Origin: Flectonema sp. DT1601
Taxonomy: Eukaryota > Euglenozoa > Diplonemea > Diplonemida > Diplonemidae
Assembly: GCA_964019425.1 (NCBI GenBank)
Contig: OZ025791.1
Coordinates: forward strand, 186,001 to 250,000
DNA: 64,000 nucleotides
Reading direction: 5' to 3'
Below, piece by piece: positions 55,352 through 64,000 of the stretch. How positions within the stretch are numbered: position 1 is the stretch's first letter; every line of letters starts with the position of its first letter. A program made the translations under genes and the position numbers. Below the pieces are notes generated by a model, which searched no databases, was not told the DNA's origin, and saw only the letters and a program-made list of their open reading frames with translations.

Positions 55352-55724
55352 CCTATTGATCTCCCCTACCCTGTTGTGAGTTGATTCTGATGAAGTACCC
55401 TGATAACAGTTTTAATAACAACACAATAATGACATAACAGATATGTCATCATATCAACATCATTATCTCTTTAGAATTAGTTTGTAAAAACAATTTAAGA
55501 GAATGATGAATTCTCGAGAGGTGCAGTGGAGAGCAGAAACTCTCCGAAGCAATAAATTCGTCACCGACTGACATTTGGGAGTCCAATGCTTTGTTCATAC
55601 AATGAATGAAGGTGTTTGAAAATAACCGAAACAGAAAGATGGAATCTATTATCAAGAGAACCAGTCTTCATATATAATACTACTAGACCGCAGTAATCTC
55701 TGTGTGTGTGTGTTATTAATAAGT
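55352..55724. other. Intergenic
   Basis: About 370 bases; short TG repeat at 55699-55714. No supported gene. Confidence 0.45.
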
Positions 55725-56639
55725 TTAGTGAGCTCGAATAACTGTACCAGTACGAGGATCAAGAAGACTGAGGTCAACAGAAATATGTCCTTTCAGGCCG
55801 AGGGTCTCTTTTTCATCAACCCACTCCTGTCGAAGCTTTGCTGTCGTGCTGAAGGCCGTTTCGACTTCCTTTTCGCGATTTCGGATTTCTTGTTGTTTTC
55901 GAATGAGATTTGCTCGTCGCTCTGCCGCTCGCTTTCGATAATCGGATACCCTGGCAGACTCAACTTCTTCTGCTAGTTTTGCTTTTCGCTCTTCTAACAT
56001 TTCCTGTTTCTTAATTTTCTTATCCAAGTCACTAATTACATATGAGTCTCGCACTTCAGCTAACTTCTCTTCTACTTGTCTGTGATTCCATTCATCAATG
56101 ACCTGCTGATGAGAAGATTTCTTAGGTCTCTGATCTTCTAATAATATCATCTGCTTCTCTCTTCGAGTTTTCATTTCTTCAGTTTCTTGAGCTCTTCTCT
56201 CTTGTTGTCGGATATTCCAATCACCCGTTTGCATTGGAAGTGATAGAAGTAAATGTTTACAACACCTTCTAGAGGATGTGAATAAATGAATCATTCCTCG
56301 CCATTCAGATGCTTCCTGAAGAGCAGTTCGAGGTGGGTTAACCTTGTGTCGATGTGCAGTTGCATCGAAAAGTAGCTGGATACCCCGCATGTCGTTAGCC
56401 CTCCTAACAACCCTCTGCGTAGGTGGATGCGCAGGTGGCTTTGGTGCCATGTCTGGTTCTGACATTTGCAATTGTCTATTTAATTCCTTCCAAGTCTTCT
56501 CAGAAATGACGTAGCGTCCCTCAACCATTTCCAATTGAGGAATACTTGCTGGGAATGATTTCTTTTTCTTTCCCATCCCACTTGCCACATTCGACTCAAC
56601 GGAAGGAGCTGGCTCACTATTTGTCAGACTGGGTAACAT
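55725..56639 (-). CDS. Unrecognised charged coiled-coil protein
   Basis: 304 aa from ATG 56639 (the frame is open a codon further, but without ATG); a CAG acceptor lies 12 nt upstream. Lys/Pro-rich start, then long helical Arg/Glu-rich stretches (ERRAQETEEMKTRREKQM, RKRAAERRANLIRKQQEI). Composition resembles cilia-associated coiled-coil proteins, but no family is recognised. Confidence 0.65.
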   Translation of the reverse strand: MLPSLTNSEPAPSVESNVASGMGKKKKSFPASIPQLEMVEGRYVISEKTWKELNRQLQMSEPDMAPKPPAHPPTQRVVRRANDMRGIQLLFDATAHRHKVNPPRTALQEASEWRGMIHLFTSSRRCCKHLLLSLPMQTGDWNIRQQERRAQETEEMKTRREKQMILLEDQRPKKSSHQQVIDEWNHRQVEEKLAEVRDSYVISDLDKKIKKQEMLEERKAKLAEEVESARVSDYRKRAAERRANLIRKQQEIRNREKEVETAFSTTAKLRQEWVDEKETLGLKGHISVDLSLLDPRTGTVIRAH

Positions 56640-57185
56640 CAATGTGAGTTACTGAAAGGGAAGTAATAATTGACAGGTATTCCTCACTAACAACACATCA
56701 AACGCAACCAATAAACGGAAGCACGAAAGGGATAGAGGAACAAACTGATGAATGTTTGCGTACACAATATTCTTATTATGAAATTCAAGGACAGGATTGT
56801 TAGTGCAAAGAGAAATGACTTTCAGAGTCTTCACGTGAATAAATAATTTCAAAAAAAAAAAAGAGCGTCGCGGGGAAAGTGTAATTATGAAGTAAGAAAG
56901 AAGCAATATAGCGACACAAGAAAGGGACAAGAGACAAGACAAGAGAAACTAAATGTGCGGCAAGTAGGGGAAGGTAGTTTGGTTGTCGAAGCCAGGGATC
57001 TCAATAACTATTTCTTGATGAGATAGACAATATAATAATCTAATCGATTCAAAGGACTAAATGGGATGAGAGGATCACTTTGTACAGCTGTTTTACGTAC
57101 AGCTCAAAGATGCGTAATCTGATACCTTTACTCAATTGTTCAAAAATGAAAACACGAATTAACTTCATTCGATTCGCTTCGTTAT
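56640..57185. other. Intergenic
   Basis: About 550 bases. A minus-strand hydrophobic frame at 56649-56942 lacks support. Otherwise nothing. Confidence 0.45.
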
Positions 57186-58187
57186 TCAGATGTAGGTGGC
57201 CGCCAATTTCAAATCATCGATGTCGATAACAACAATATCACCCGAAGGAGAAGGTGACTGCAATCGATATTCTGAACAAGAAGAAGAAAGAGATTCACTG
57301 CTTTCAGAGGACTTCCGCTGTTCAACATCAGCGATGGCGGCATCAAAGGCAGCGAGTACTTCACTCGATGAGGGCGTCGTGTCTGTTGATTCTACTAATG
57401 GGAAATCATCACTGACAGGATAATTAAAATCCATTGCGGTTGGTTGATTATAAAATTCCCTCGCTGCCATCTGCTCAATGTCGTGACTCAACAAGTTGTT
57501 GACTTCAGCTGCGTCCGATGGAACGTACCCAACCTGAGTAGACACAGATTCAACTTCCTGCTGCGATAATAACTTCTGAAAGTTCCCTCCGCAGAGCAAC
57601 TTGCACCTGTTTCGATGTGTGCTGGACTGCACTTCGTGATCAGGAAATACTTCTTGATGAGTATCGACAGCAATCATATTATTATTAGAAATGTATTTAT
57701 CATCTGACGTTACTTCAGAAGGATACGAAGTATCGATTGTGAAGTCGTCAGTTTCGCTGATCTGCTGGACGTTAATATCAGAACTCGAAGTTCTGACAAC
57801 GTCTGTTGTGACATCAGAGCAATCAGATGAGTTATGCTCTTCTTCTGAGTAAATGATACTAAAGTGTTGTTTTGGTGTAATAATATCATTCATTGAACAG
57901 TTCTCTTTGGGAATGTGAAGTCGTATTGTGAGTACTTCCATTTCTGAGTGGTTCCATATTTTAAGACATTCTTTCCATTCTATTTCAGAGTTAAATAATA
58001 CAAATTCTCCCTCATCGTCAAGATACTCTGTTTTACTCCAGTTTGAGTCTGACCACTTCTGCATTACTTTCTTCATTAGTTGGTAGTCAGGATGTTCTGG
58101 TAGTCGAATTCGACGTCTTTCAGATACTTTATCTTCTCTTACAATTTCAAACTTTAGAGGAAGTACATTGTCTCTAGTTGATCCCAT
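57186..58187 (-). CDS. PB1-domain protein
   Basis: 333 aa, single exon; ATG 58187 follows a CAG by about 26 nt. Residues about 10-95 read as a PB1 domain: LKFEIVREDKVSERRRIRL with the basic cluster RRRIRL, and YLDDEGEFVLFNSEIEWKEC matching the acidic OPCA-like D.EGD....S..E. Such domains pair signalling or autophagy adaptors. The rest is acidic and Ser/Thr-rich with no domain. Partner unknown. Confidence 0.7.
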   Translation of the reverse strand: MGSTRDNVLPLKFEIVREDKVSERRRIRLPEHPDYQLMKKVMQKWSDSNWSKTEYLDDEGEFVLFNSEIEWKECLKIWNHSEMEVLTIRLHIPKENCSMNDIITPKQHFSIIYSEEEHNSSDCSDVTTDVVRTSSSDINVQQISETDDFTIDTSYPSEVTSDDKYISNNNMIAVDTHQEVFPDHEVQSSTHRNRCKLLCGGNFQKLLSQQEVESVSTQVGYVPSDAAEVNNLLSHDIEQMAAREFYNQPTAMDFNYPVSDDFPLVESTDTTPSSSEVLAAFDAAIADVEQRKSSESSESLSSSCSEYRLQSPSPSGDIVVIDIDDLKLAATYI

Positions 58188-58457
58188 GCTTGCCCTATCT
58201 CTCTTGAGACTGGAAAAGTAAAATAAATTATTAAAAAAAAATGAGAGAGAAGGGAGTCAGCACAGCTACAACAAACACGACAACTGAATTTCATTTTATC
58301 CCTGTTAAGAAAGTAAATATGAAATATAATAAAAATAAAAATAAATGCGACGGGTTTTTTGTTAAAGTCCGAAGAGACTTCAGTTGGGCAGGCAAATGAT
58401 ATTTACCAAAAGGGATGGCATTTAAGTAAATGGAAACAAATAGAAATGAAGAATAGC

Positions 58458-61400
58458 TCAAAAGAAAGCTTTCCGGCGTTTGTCTCTTGTTGTGGAACGA
58501 TCTCTCGCACGTTTCGACTTTTCATCTGTGAGGATATGTTGTGGTTCAATACCAGCTATGGTGTCTATTTCATTAGCGTTTAGTTCGTTGCTATCAAAAG
58601 CTGCTCGGAGGGTACGCATTTCATGTTTTAAAATTGAATTCTGAGCGTCGTCAGATCTCATCGCAACAGTTTGCGAAACTTCAAACAGAGATTTAGCATA
58701 TTGATATAACAAAGGAGGAGTTGTTAATGAGATAGTGTTAGCGTACTCACGCTTTGTATTTATTATCTCATCGTAGATAATCCAATCTGGTGATGCTTCC
58801 CAACTTAGAAAAGAGAAAACAGACGTCGGATGAGCAGCTACTAACTGCACACCATCACCCTTTCGACTTCCAGAACGTGACATCAGTTGAAATTGCACCA
58901 TTCCATTTGTATCAACGGAATGCTTCCTCGCACAGCGTAAGAAAGAACCAGCTGCCAGTACACTTGAAATAGTGTCGGAGTTTAATAAATTTAAGTCTTT
59001 GGAAAGTGAGAAGGGTGAATGTATGTCCCTCAACGTCTCCCTTACTACATCAGACCTGATTGAAATAAAATATAATTGTTCAGCAATCCTCACAGCTGAT
59101 TCAATTGCTCTAGCGTTTACAAAATTATCTGAACACCATTGATATAAAGATCCTCTTTTTAATGTATAACATTCTGTGAAGGCATTCAAAAGTGTTACGT
59201 GATCTCCGTTTGACGATGCAAAGCGACGTTTGCAAGCGTCAGCGTCTTCTTGCTTTGTACGAGGTCGGTAAAATATTTGACTTTCTGAAGTCACGAGTCC
59301 AACGATTGAAGCAACTTGAGCCAATAAAGCGGCGCTTTCCTGTTTCTGAAGGTCTTCAGCAGCGACCATCATTTTCGAGTGGTTTGGTTGAAGAGGATAT
59401 CGAAGCATTCTGCGTCCAGTTTTTGTTATCTTCCCTTCATCATCAAGTGCCCCAATATGGTAAAGGTTATATAAAGAAGTGAATACAGTATTAACTGGAG
59501 GTGGGTCTAAAAACTCCCTAAAGTTATCCCTAAATTCTGACTCAAATGAGATTATCATCAATACGATGCTGTCAAGATTCGATCGTTGTATTTCTGGTGT
59601 TGTGTGAGGTTCCATCTCTTGATCAAAACTAATTTCTGTATAAAGTCGAAAACACTTTCCTGGAGCAGTACGGCCAGCTCTTCCAGCTCGCTGCTTAGCT
59701 GCAGCTTTCGATTCTGGTACCACAAGCAAAGTGTCTATTTGATTTGAAGAATCACAGAATTTCATTTTCACAAAACCGCAGTCAACAACATACACAACAC
59801 CGTTAATGGTTAAGGAAGTCTCTGCGATGTTTGTTGAGAAAATTACTTTTCGCATCCCTTCTGGAGCTGCTTCAAAAACCTCACTTTGATTATCAGAAGG
59901 TAAGGCAGAGTATAAAGGTAATATTAACATTTCACCACAAGCAGAATCTCCCTGTTCAGATACAAGTCGTTGGTACCATTCAAAACATATTTGACAAGCG
60001 CTATCAATTTCATCCTGACCAGTTAGAAATACTAAGATATCTCCTTCAGGTTCGTGAGTGTGGATTTCAAATACAACTTTTAAAGTCATAGCGTACCAAT
60101 CAGATTCTCTTTGATGTATGTAAAGCAGTTCAACAGGATACGCCCTACCAGGAATATAAAACACTGCCGCATTATTAAAATAAGAAGAAAACTTACTGGC
60201 TTCAAGTGTCGCTGATGAGATGATTAGGTTGAGATCAGGACGAGTTTTCAATAGTTTTCTTAATAAGAATAATAACATGTCTGTTGTGATGGTGCGTTCA
60301 TGTGCTTCATCAATAATAACAGTGGAGTAGTGTTGTAGTGTTGGACTTGTTAATAATTCTCGAAGTAGAACACCATCGGTTACATATTTTATAATCGTAT
60401 CATCACTTGACTTGTTATCAAATCGTACACCGTACCCGACAGTTCCTCCAACTGCTGTTCTCATTTCTGAAGCAACTCGTTTAGCGATTGAAGTTGCGCT
60501 GACCCTCCTCGGCTGAGTACATGCGACGACTCCCTTATAACATTTCTTACTATTTACAATATATTGAGGTATTTGAGTTGTCTTCCCAGACCCAGTTTCT
60601 CCAACTACAATTAAACATTGATGACTTACAATAGCATCAAGTAACTGATCTCTACATTTACTGATGGGAGGCTCATCATTACTGTACGACCAACTTGAAG
60701 AATGCATTCCGTTGGCTGTCTTATTTCTTGTTGGCATCTCCCAGTTTCCCTGATTTCTGGTCTTCTTTTGTAGTTCTAACAAGTCTGACGGTTTGCTTGC
60801 TGCGTTGTGTAGATCTCCCTTCTTCACAGCTGACTTTGAAAGTGATGTCAATTGCTGCGACTGTTCGCTTCTATTAAATGACCTTAAGAAAGAAGGTACT
60901 GTTTGAGTCGTAGGGCGTAGCTGTAAGTCAGCAATACGACTGTCACTGTTGTTGCCACCTGAACCAGAAAGTGTCTTCTGCTTTGGTGTTGAGTCACAAC
61001 GCGAATTGTTATGAACATCTTCAGGTCTGCTAATTGAAGTCTCAGCAGTTCTCAAGTTGAGGTAGTAAAAAGATCCGATATTACTACTACTCTCACGTAC
61101 TGTCCATCCTTCAGGTGGGTTGGAGTCAAACATTCTCTCGCGGTATTCCAACGAGTCGGAATAATTCTTTTTTTTAAAAGGAACCGATGCGTGAATCAAG
61201 TGGTAGATATCTTTCAGTTGGTTGGCTTCCATTCCTTCACTGAGACTCTTTTCGAATCGTTTGACATCTTTTGAATCGTCGAAAACTTCGAGTAAGTACT
61301 CGCCAACTGTGTAGCACTCTTCGGATTCGTCTGACTTCGTTCGTAAATAGTCAGCTATCAAATCTAAGGTTGCTACTTTCCGTTTTCTCTTTTCATCTTC

Positions 61401-61517
61401 TGTCATCATTCTCGGTTCTTGTCTTGAGGCTTCACCAGTTCGAGTGTTCCTCCAATACTTTCCTGATGAACTCTCGTGTGATGTCCATTCACGTAACTCA
61501 TCTTTAGTGCGGAGCAT
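58458..61517 (-). CDS. DEAH-box RNA helicase (DHX8/16/35-like) with WW-like N-terminus
   Basis: 1019 aa, single exon; ATG 61517 follows a CAG by 8 nt. Motifs: I GETGSGKTT (306-314), Ia TQPRRVSA, II DEAH (403-406), III SAT, IV FLTGQDEID, V NIAETSLTI, VI QRAGRAGRT, then winged-helix/ratchet region and an OB-fold (VQLVAAHPTSVFSFLSW). This is the spliceosomal Prp2/16/22/43 superfamily. Two WW-like segments precede it (about 10-35 with W, YWRN, P; and 137-165 with GWTVRESS...FYYLNLRTAET), both lacking the second Trp. The paralogue is uncertain. Confidence 0.9.
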   Translation of the reverse strand: MLRTKDELREWTSHESSSGKYWRNTRTGEASRQEPRMMTEDEKRKRKVATLDLIADYLRTKSDESEECYTVGEYLLEVFDDSKDVKRFEKSLSEGMEANQLKDIYHLIHASVPFKKKNYSDSLEYRERMFDSNPPEGWTVRESSSNIGSFYYLNLRTAETSISRPEDVHNNSRCDSTPKQKTLSGSGGNNSDSRIADLQLRPTTQTVPSFLRSFNRSEQSQQLTSLSKSAVKKGDLHNAASKPSDLLELQKKTRNQGNWEMPTRNKTANGMHSSSWSYSNDEPPISKCRDQLLDAIVSHQCLIVVGETGSGKTTQIPQYIVNSKKCYKGVVACTQPRRVSATSIAKRVASEMRTAVGGTVGYGVRFDNKSSDDTIIKYVTDGVLLRELLTSPTLQHYSTVIIDEAHERTITTDMLLFLLRKLLKTRPDLNLIISSATLEASKFSSYFNNAAVFYIPGRAYPVELLYIHQRESDWYAMTLKVVFEIHTHEPEGDILVFLTGQDEIDSACQICFEWYQRLVSEQGDSACGEMLILPLYSALPSDNQSEVFEAAPEGMRKVIFSTNIAETSLTINGVVYVVDCGFVKMKFCDSSNQIDTLLVVPESKAAAKQRAGRAGRTAPGKCFRLYTEISFDQEMEPHTTPEIQRSNLDSIVLMIISFESEFRDNFREFLDPPPVNTVFTSLYNLYHIGALDDEGKITKTGRRMLRYPLQPNHSKMMVAAEDLQKQESAALLAQVASIVGLVTSESQIFYRPRTKQEDADACKRRFASSNGDHVTLLNAFTECYTLKRGSLYQWCSDNFVNARAIESAVRIAEQLYFISIRSDVVRETLRDIHSPFSLSKDLNLLNSDTISSVLAAGSFLRCARKHSVDTNGMVQFQLMSRSGSRKGDGVQLVAAHPTSVFSFLSWEASPDWIIYDEIINTKREYANTISLTTPPLLYQYAKSLFEVSQTVAMRSDDAQNSILKHEMRTLRAAFDSNELNANEIDTIAGIEPQHILTDEKSKRARDRSTTRDKRRKAFF

Positions 61518-62739
61518 ATCTTCCCCTGGTGATAAGAAATGTAATTAAAAACAACAATAAGAATGTTAAATAAAATAACCCTATTTCATAACGTCATTGT
61601 TACTTTACTGTAAAAATGGAAAAATAACATGAAAAGGTACTTTGATACGTTTGATTCTCAGCCACAAACAGGTGCCGAATTCCAAAGCGATATACCAACC
61701 GAAAACGTTAACCTTTCCTCCGAAGGTCAGAATTCACTGACAGTAGAAAAACCTGTTAAGCTCTTTTCCACTACAAAGTAATTCTATGGATCCATCCTTG
61801 AATTGTAGGAATTATTATCAACGTAAGTACACTTGCAATAATGTCTTTGTTTATACTCCTTTTACCAAATGTTAAAAGAAACGAACTCGGAAAGAACGAA
61901 TAAGAGAAAAAAGGGGAATAAAAAAAATAGTGGAAAAAAAAAAAAAAAAAAAAAAAGAAATAGATCAGTCGAACTCGTAATTCGACTTGCGGGCCCTGAG
62001 TAAAACAAATACGACTGTTGTTTTTGTTATTACCGGGTTTTGTATTTATCTCTGCTTTCGAATTAAAAGAACTGTGAACAATAACAGAGTGCTGTTGTCT
62101 CACATTAGAAACAACGGAAGCCAGGAAGTCGAGAGTTCCATCCAGAATTCCTTCCGAATGATATTAGAAAGTAAATCTAACAACGCTCTGACCGAAAAAG
62201 ATTTGGGTGACAACAAGCTGACTGTTATCACTCAGCAACTTTCCTCTACAACAGAAAAATATGTAAAGAGAAAAAAAAAAAAAAAAAACAGCTGCTTTTG
62301 TAAATCTACAGACACGAGCAAGTCTCTACAGCAGAATAAGGAAATTGAGGAAAAACTCAAATTGATGATTATTAAATACACGCGCTGTCTACCAAAGCGC
62401 TGAATTTCAAGTGGAGAATATGATGTACAATCATTGTTATAAATAACTAACAAAACTTATTAAATCAACTGAGATCTGACTAGAAGACTACACACTCTCT
62501 TTAGTCATCGGAAAACGATGGCGGGAATAACAACCGGCTAGTAGCAGCTGATGGTTTTTGTACAATTCTTTTCAGATTACTGTGAAGTTGCATTCACACC
62601 AAGAGATTGTGAATGTCATGAGGCATCAGCCCATAGAATCCACAACCTTGACCTCTCTGCGTAATTCTGTACCAGGGAGTCCAAAGAATCTACCAATTCA
62701 TATCAGCGACGAGACGAATACCAACCAAAGTGTTGATTT
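61518..62739. other. Strand-switch candidate zone with weak plus-strand coding signals
   Basis: On the plus strand, an ATG-led frame 61629-61781 encodes about 50 aa (MKRYFDTFDSQ...). A second frame from about 61987 to 62403 has no ATG start but encodes a membrane-helix-like segment (TTVVFVITGFCIYLCF) and a charged tail. A third (from an AG at 62575 to stop 62746) could be a 3' exon. I could not join them into one convincing gene. Long A run at 61936-61959. Confidence 0.35.
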
Positions 62740-63449
62740 CTATTGAGCGTAGTTATCGCGTGGTAGTTTTATTGACTTCTGATAAACTGCATCAAACTGA
62801 CGAAAACACTTCGCCTTGTTACCAGTTGTTGGTGACACGTCATCAAAAGCAACTCGATATCCCAAATACTCGCAGAGTGTATCACCTCCAGTAAACATTG
62901 TTCCGATTGTTCTGTCGTAGGTTGTACCTGCGTAGTGTTCATCTCCAATTTCAGTGAATCGAGCACCATTACACCAGACATACATCAAAGAGCAATGTGA
63001 CGAACAGAGAGTCACTTGTCCATCAAAATAAAATGTCGCTTGGTTTTCAGAACAGATGTGACAAAGAGTGTCCTTTACCTGTTTTTTTTTATTTTCTTAT
63101 TTCCCCCCCTCACACATCTCAAGAACTTAACAACAAAAAAAAAAAAAAAAACACACAATCTGAGCACATTTCTCTGTAGCATTGAATGGAATAAAAGCTG
63201 TCTTCATGACGGATGCTATCTCAAGTTCTGTACAGCAAGAGTTCTCTGTTTTGGATTCGTTGATTACGAATTGTAATAATAAACCAATTTCAGAATTCAA
63301 TAAAAAACATACTAGCCTGATACGGACAGTATCTTGCGACGTTTGCCTGCGGGGATGGAGATCTCAAGAACATTGGACAAGGGGCTAGAGCATCGACTGA
63401 CACAACATTCAAATATACGAACAGCAGAAATATCGAAACCCGTAACATT
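62740..63449 (-). CDS. Folate-receptor-like secreted Cys-rich protein (frame break in exon 1)
   Basis: Exons 62740..63078 and 63157..63245 join in frame (donor GTGTGT, acceptor AACAG) and connect to 63313..63449 (donor GTATGT). The product has a folate-receptor family spacing: RYCPYQAKNSCC, then EKCAQIVKDTLCHICSENQ and VTLCSSHCSLMYVWC. Starting at ATG 63449 gives a good hydrophobic leader but the frame is off by one base after about codon 10, near a TTT run (63418-63421). An in-frame ATG inside exon 1 (near 63374) would give about 162 aa without a leader. A CAG acceptor lies 18 nt before ATG 63449. Either a sequence error or a damaged gene. Confidence 0.55.
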
Positions 63450-63694
63450 ACTTTACGTTTTGGTTCCTGTAAAACAAGAAAGTAATAATAAACAACAACA
63501 GTAAGCTATACCTTTAATGGCAAATAAAATAACGGCTTGCTACTAACACCACATAACATTAGTCATCCTTTTGATTGGATGAGATGACTCAACACAAGTA
63601 GTACTCACATCCTGTGAGTTGATACTATCAGCTGAATGAAAGATCATAAGCTAATTATTTTATTTACAAAGTGAGATGGTCTGCTCCAGCAAAG

Positions 63695-64000
63695 CTAGTC
63701 AGCTGCTTGCAACAGACTAGATTTCATCTGTGAGTCTCTCTATTTGAATGCCATCAGACTGAGTCTAAAATACTGATTAAATTTCCTTCCTTACGTGTCC
63801 TGCAGCGACAGACCTGACTATGTCAACGCCACGGTCAACAAACTGCTGTCCTCTTTCATTCACACAATATCTAGTACTGCTCAGGCACTGCGTAGTGTTT
63901 TATTTTAAAAAAAAAAAAATAATAAAAATAATTTAAAAAAAATTTTAAAAATTTAAATAAAAAAGATACCGGCTGTCCTTCAGCGTGAGATCTGAGGACA
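63695..64000 (-). CDS. 3' end of an unidentified gene (partial at right edge)
   Basis: Three pieces fit as exons in phase 0: 63970..64000 (partial), 63795..63887 (31 codons, RYCVNERGQQFVDRGVDIV) and possibly 63695..63727 (MKSSLLQAAD plus stop). Donors GTATCT and GTAAGG; acceptors CGCAG and CACAG. The long first intron contains a pure A/T tract (63901-63965). Protein not recognised. Confidence 0.45.

Noticed and set aside
56649-56942. Hydrophobic minus-strand frame
   Set aside because: Lies in the 5' flank of another gene, ends at that gene's acceptor, and has no supporting features.

Overview
This window is nuclear DNA of an AT-rich, compact eukaryote, most probably a free-living protist. 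It has short GT-AG spliceosomal introns (about 65-140 nt, donors mostly GTATGT or GTTTGT, acceptors CAG) and purely eukaryotic gene content: a four-domain voltage-gated channel, dynein light chain roadblock, profilin, mitochondrial Hsp70, SLC25 carrier, PB1, BAH and DEAH proteins. The taxon cannot be fixed from the sequence. Nearly every supported gene over about 61 kb lies on the minus strand. Most have an AG acceptor only 1-35 nt before the start codon, and highly expressed genes sit in tandem arrays. This is the layout of lineages with polycistronic transcription and spliced-leader trans-splicing (Euglenozoa, dinoflagellate relatives and others). That reading is an inference; 5' UTR introns would look the same.

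Layout in plus-strand order; genes read right to left. 1-5846: 5' part of a four-domain voltage-gated cation channel. 6183-9555: HAS1/DDX18-like DEAD-box helicase and DTWD1-like tRNA-modifying enzyme, both with a small 3' exon. 9556-14932: profilin array with four intact two-exon genes encoding the same protein, three broken fragments, and a two-exon dynein light chain roadblock gene inside it. 14933-22936: BAH-domain protein, secretory TylF-like methyltransferase, a small membrane protein, PPME1-like methylesterase, ankyrin/coiled-coil protein and a divergent enolase-like protein. 23590-30813: three tandem fumarate reductase-cytochrome b5 fusion genes, each ending in SKL (peroxisomal signal). 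31308-41983: four tandem mitochondrial Hsp70 genes, three exons each. 42328-61517: single-copy genes (disordered protein, M1 aminopeptidase, membrane protein, SLC25 carrier, coiled-coil protein, snapin-like protein, BFAR-like SAM/membrane protein, EF-hand protein, coiled-coil protein, PB1 protein, DEAH helicase). 61518-64000: a possible strand-switch zone with weak plus-strand coding candidates, a folate-receptor-like secreted protein, and the 3' end of an unidentified gene.

The three arrays encode abundant cytoskeletal, redox and mitochondrial-folding proteins. Within each array the proteins are identical or nearly so while flanks and introns differ, which points to recent duplication plus gene conversion. 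The most notable protein is the soluble fumarate reductase with a C-terminal cytochrome b5 domain and a PTS1 signal. It suggests a peroxisomal (glycosome-like) fumarate-reducing step, kept at high dose by triplication.
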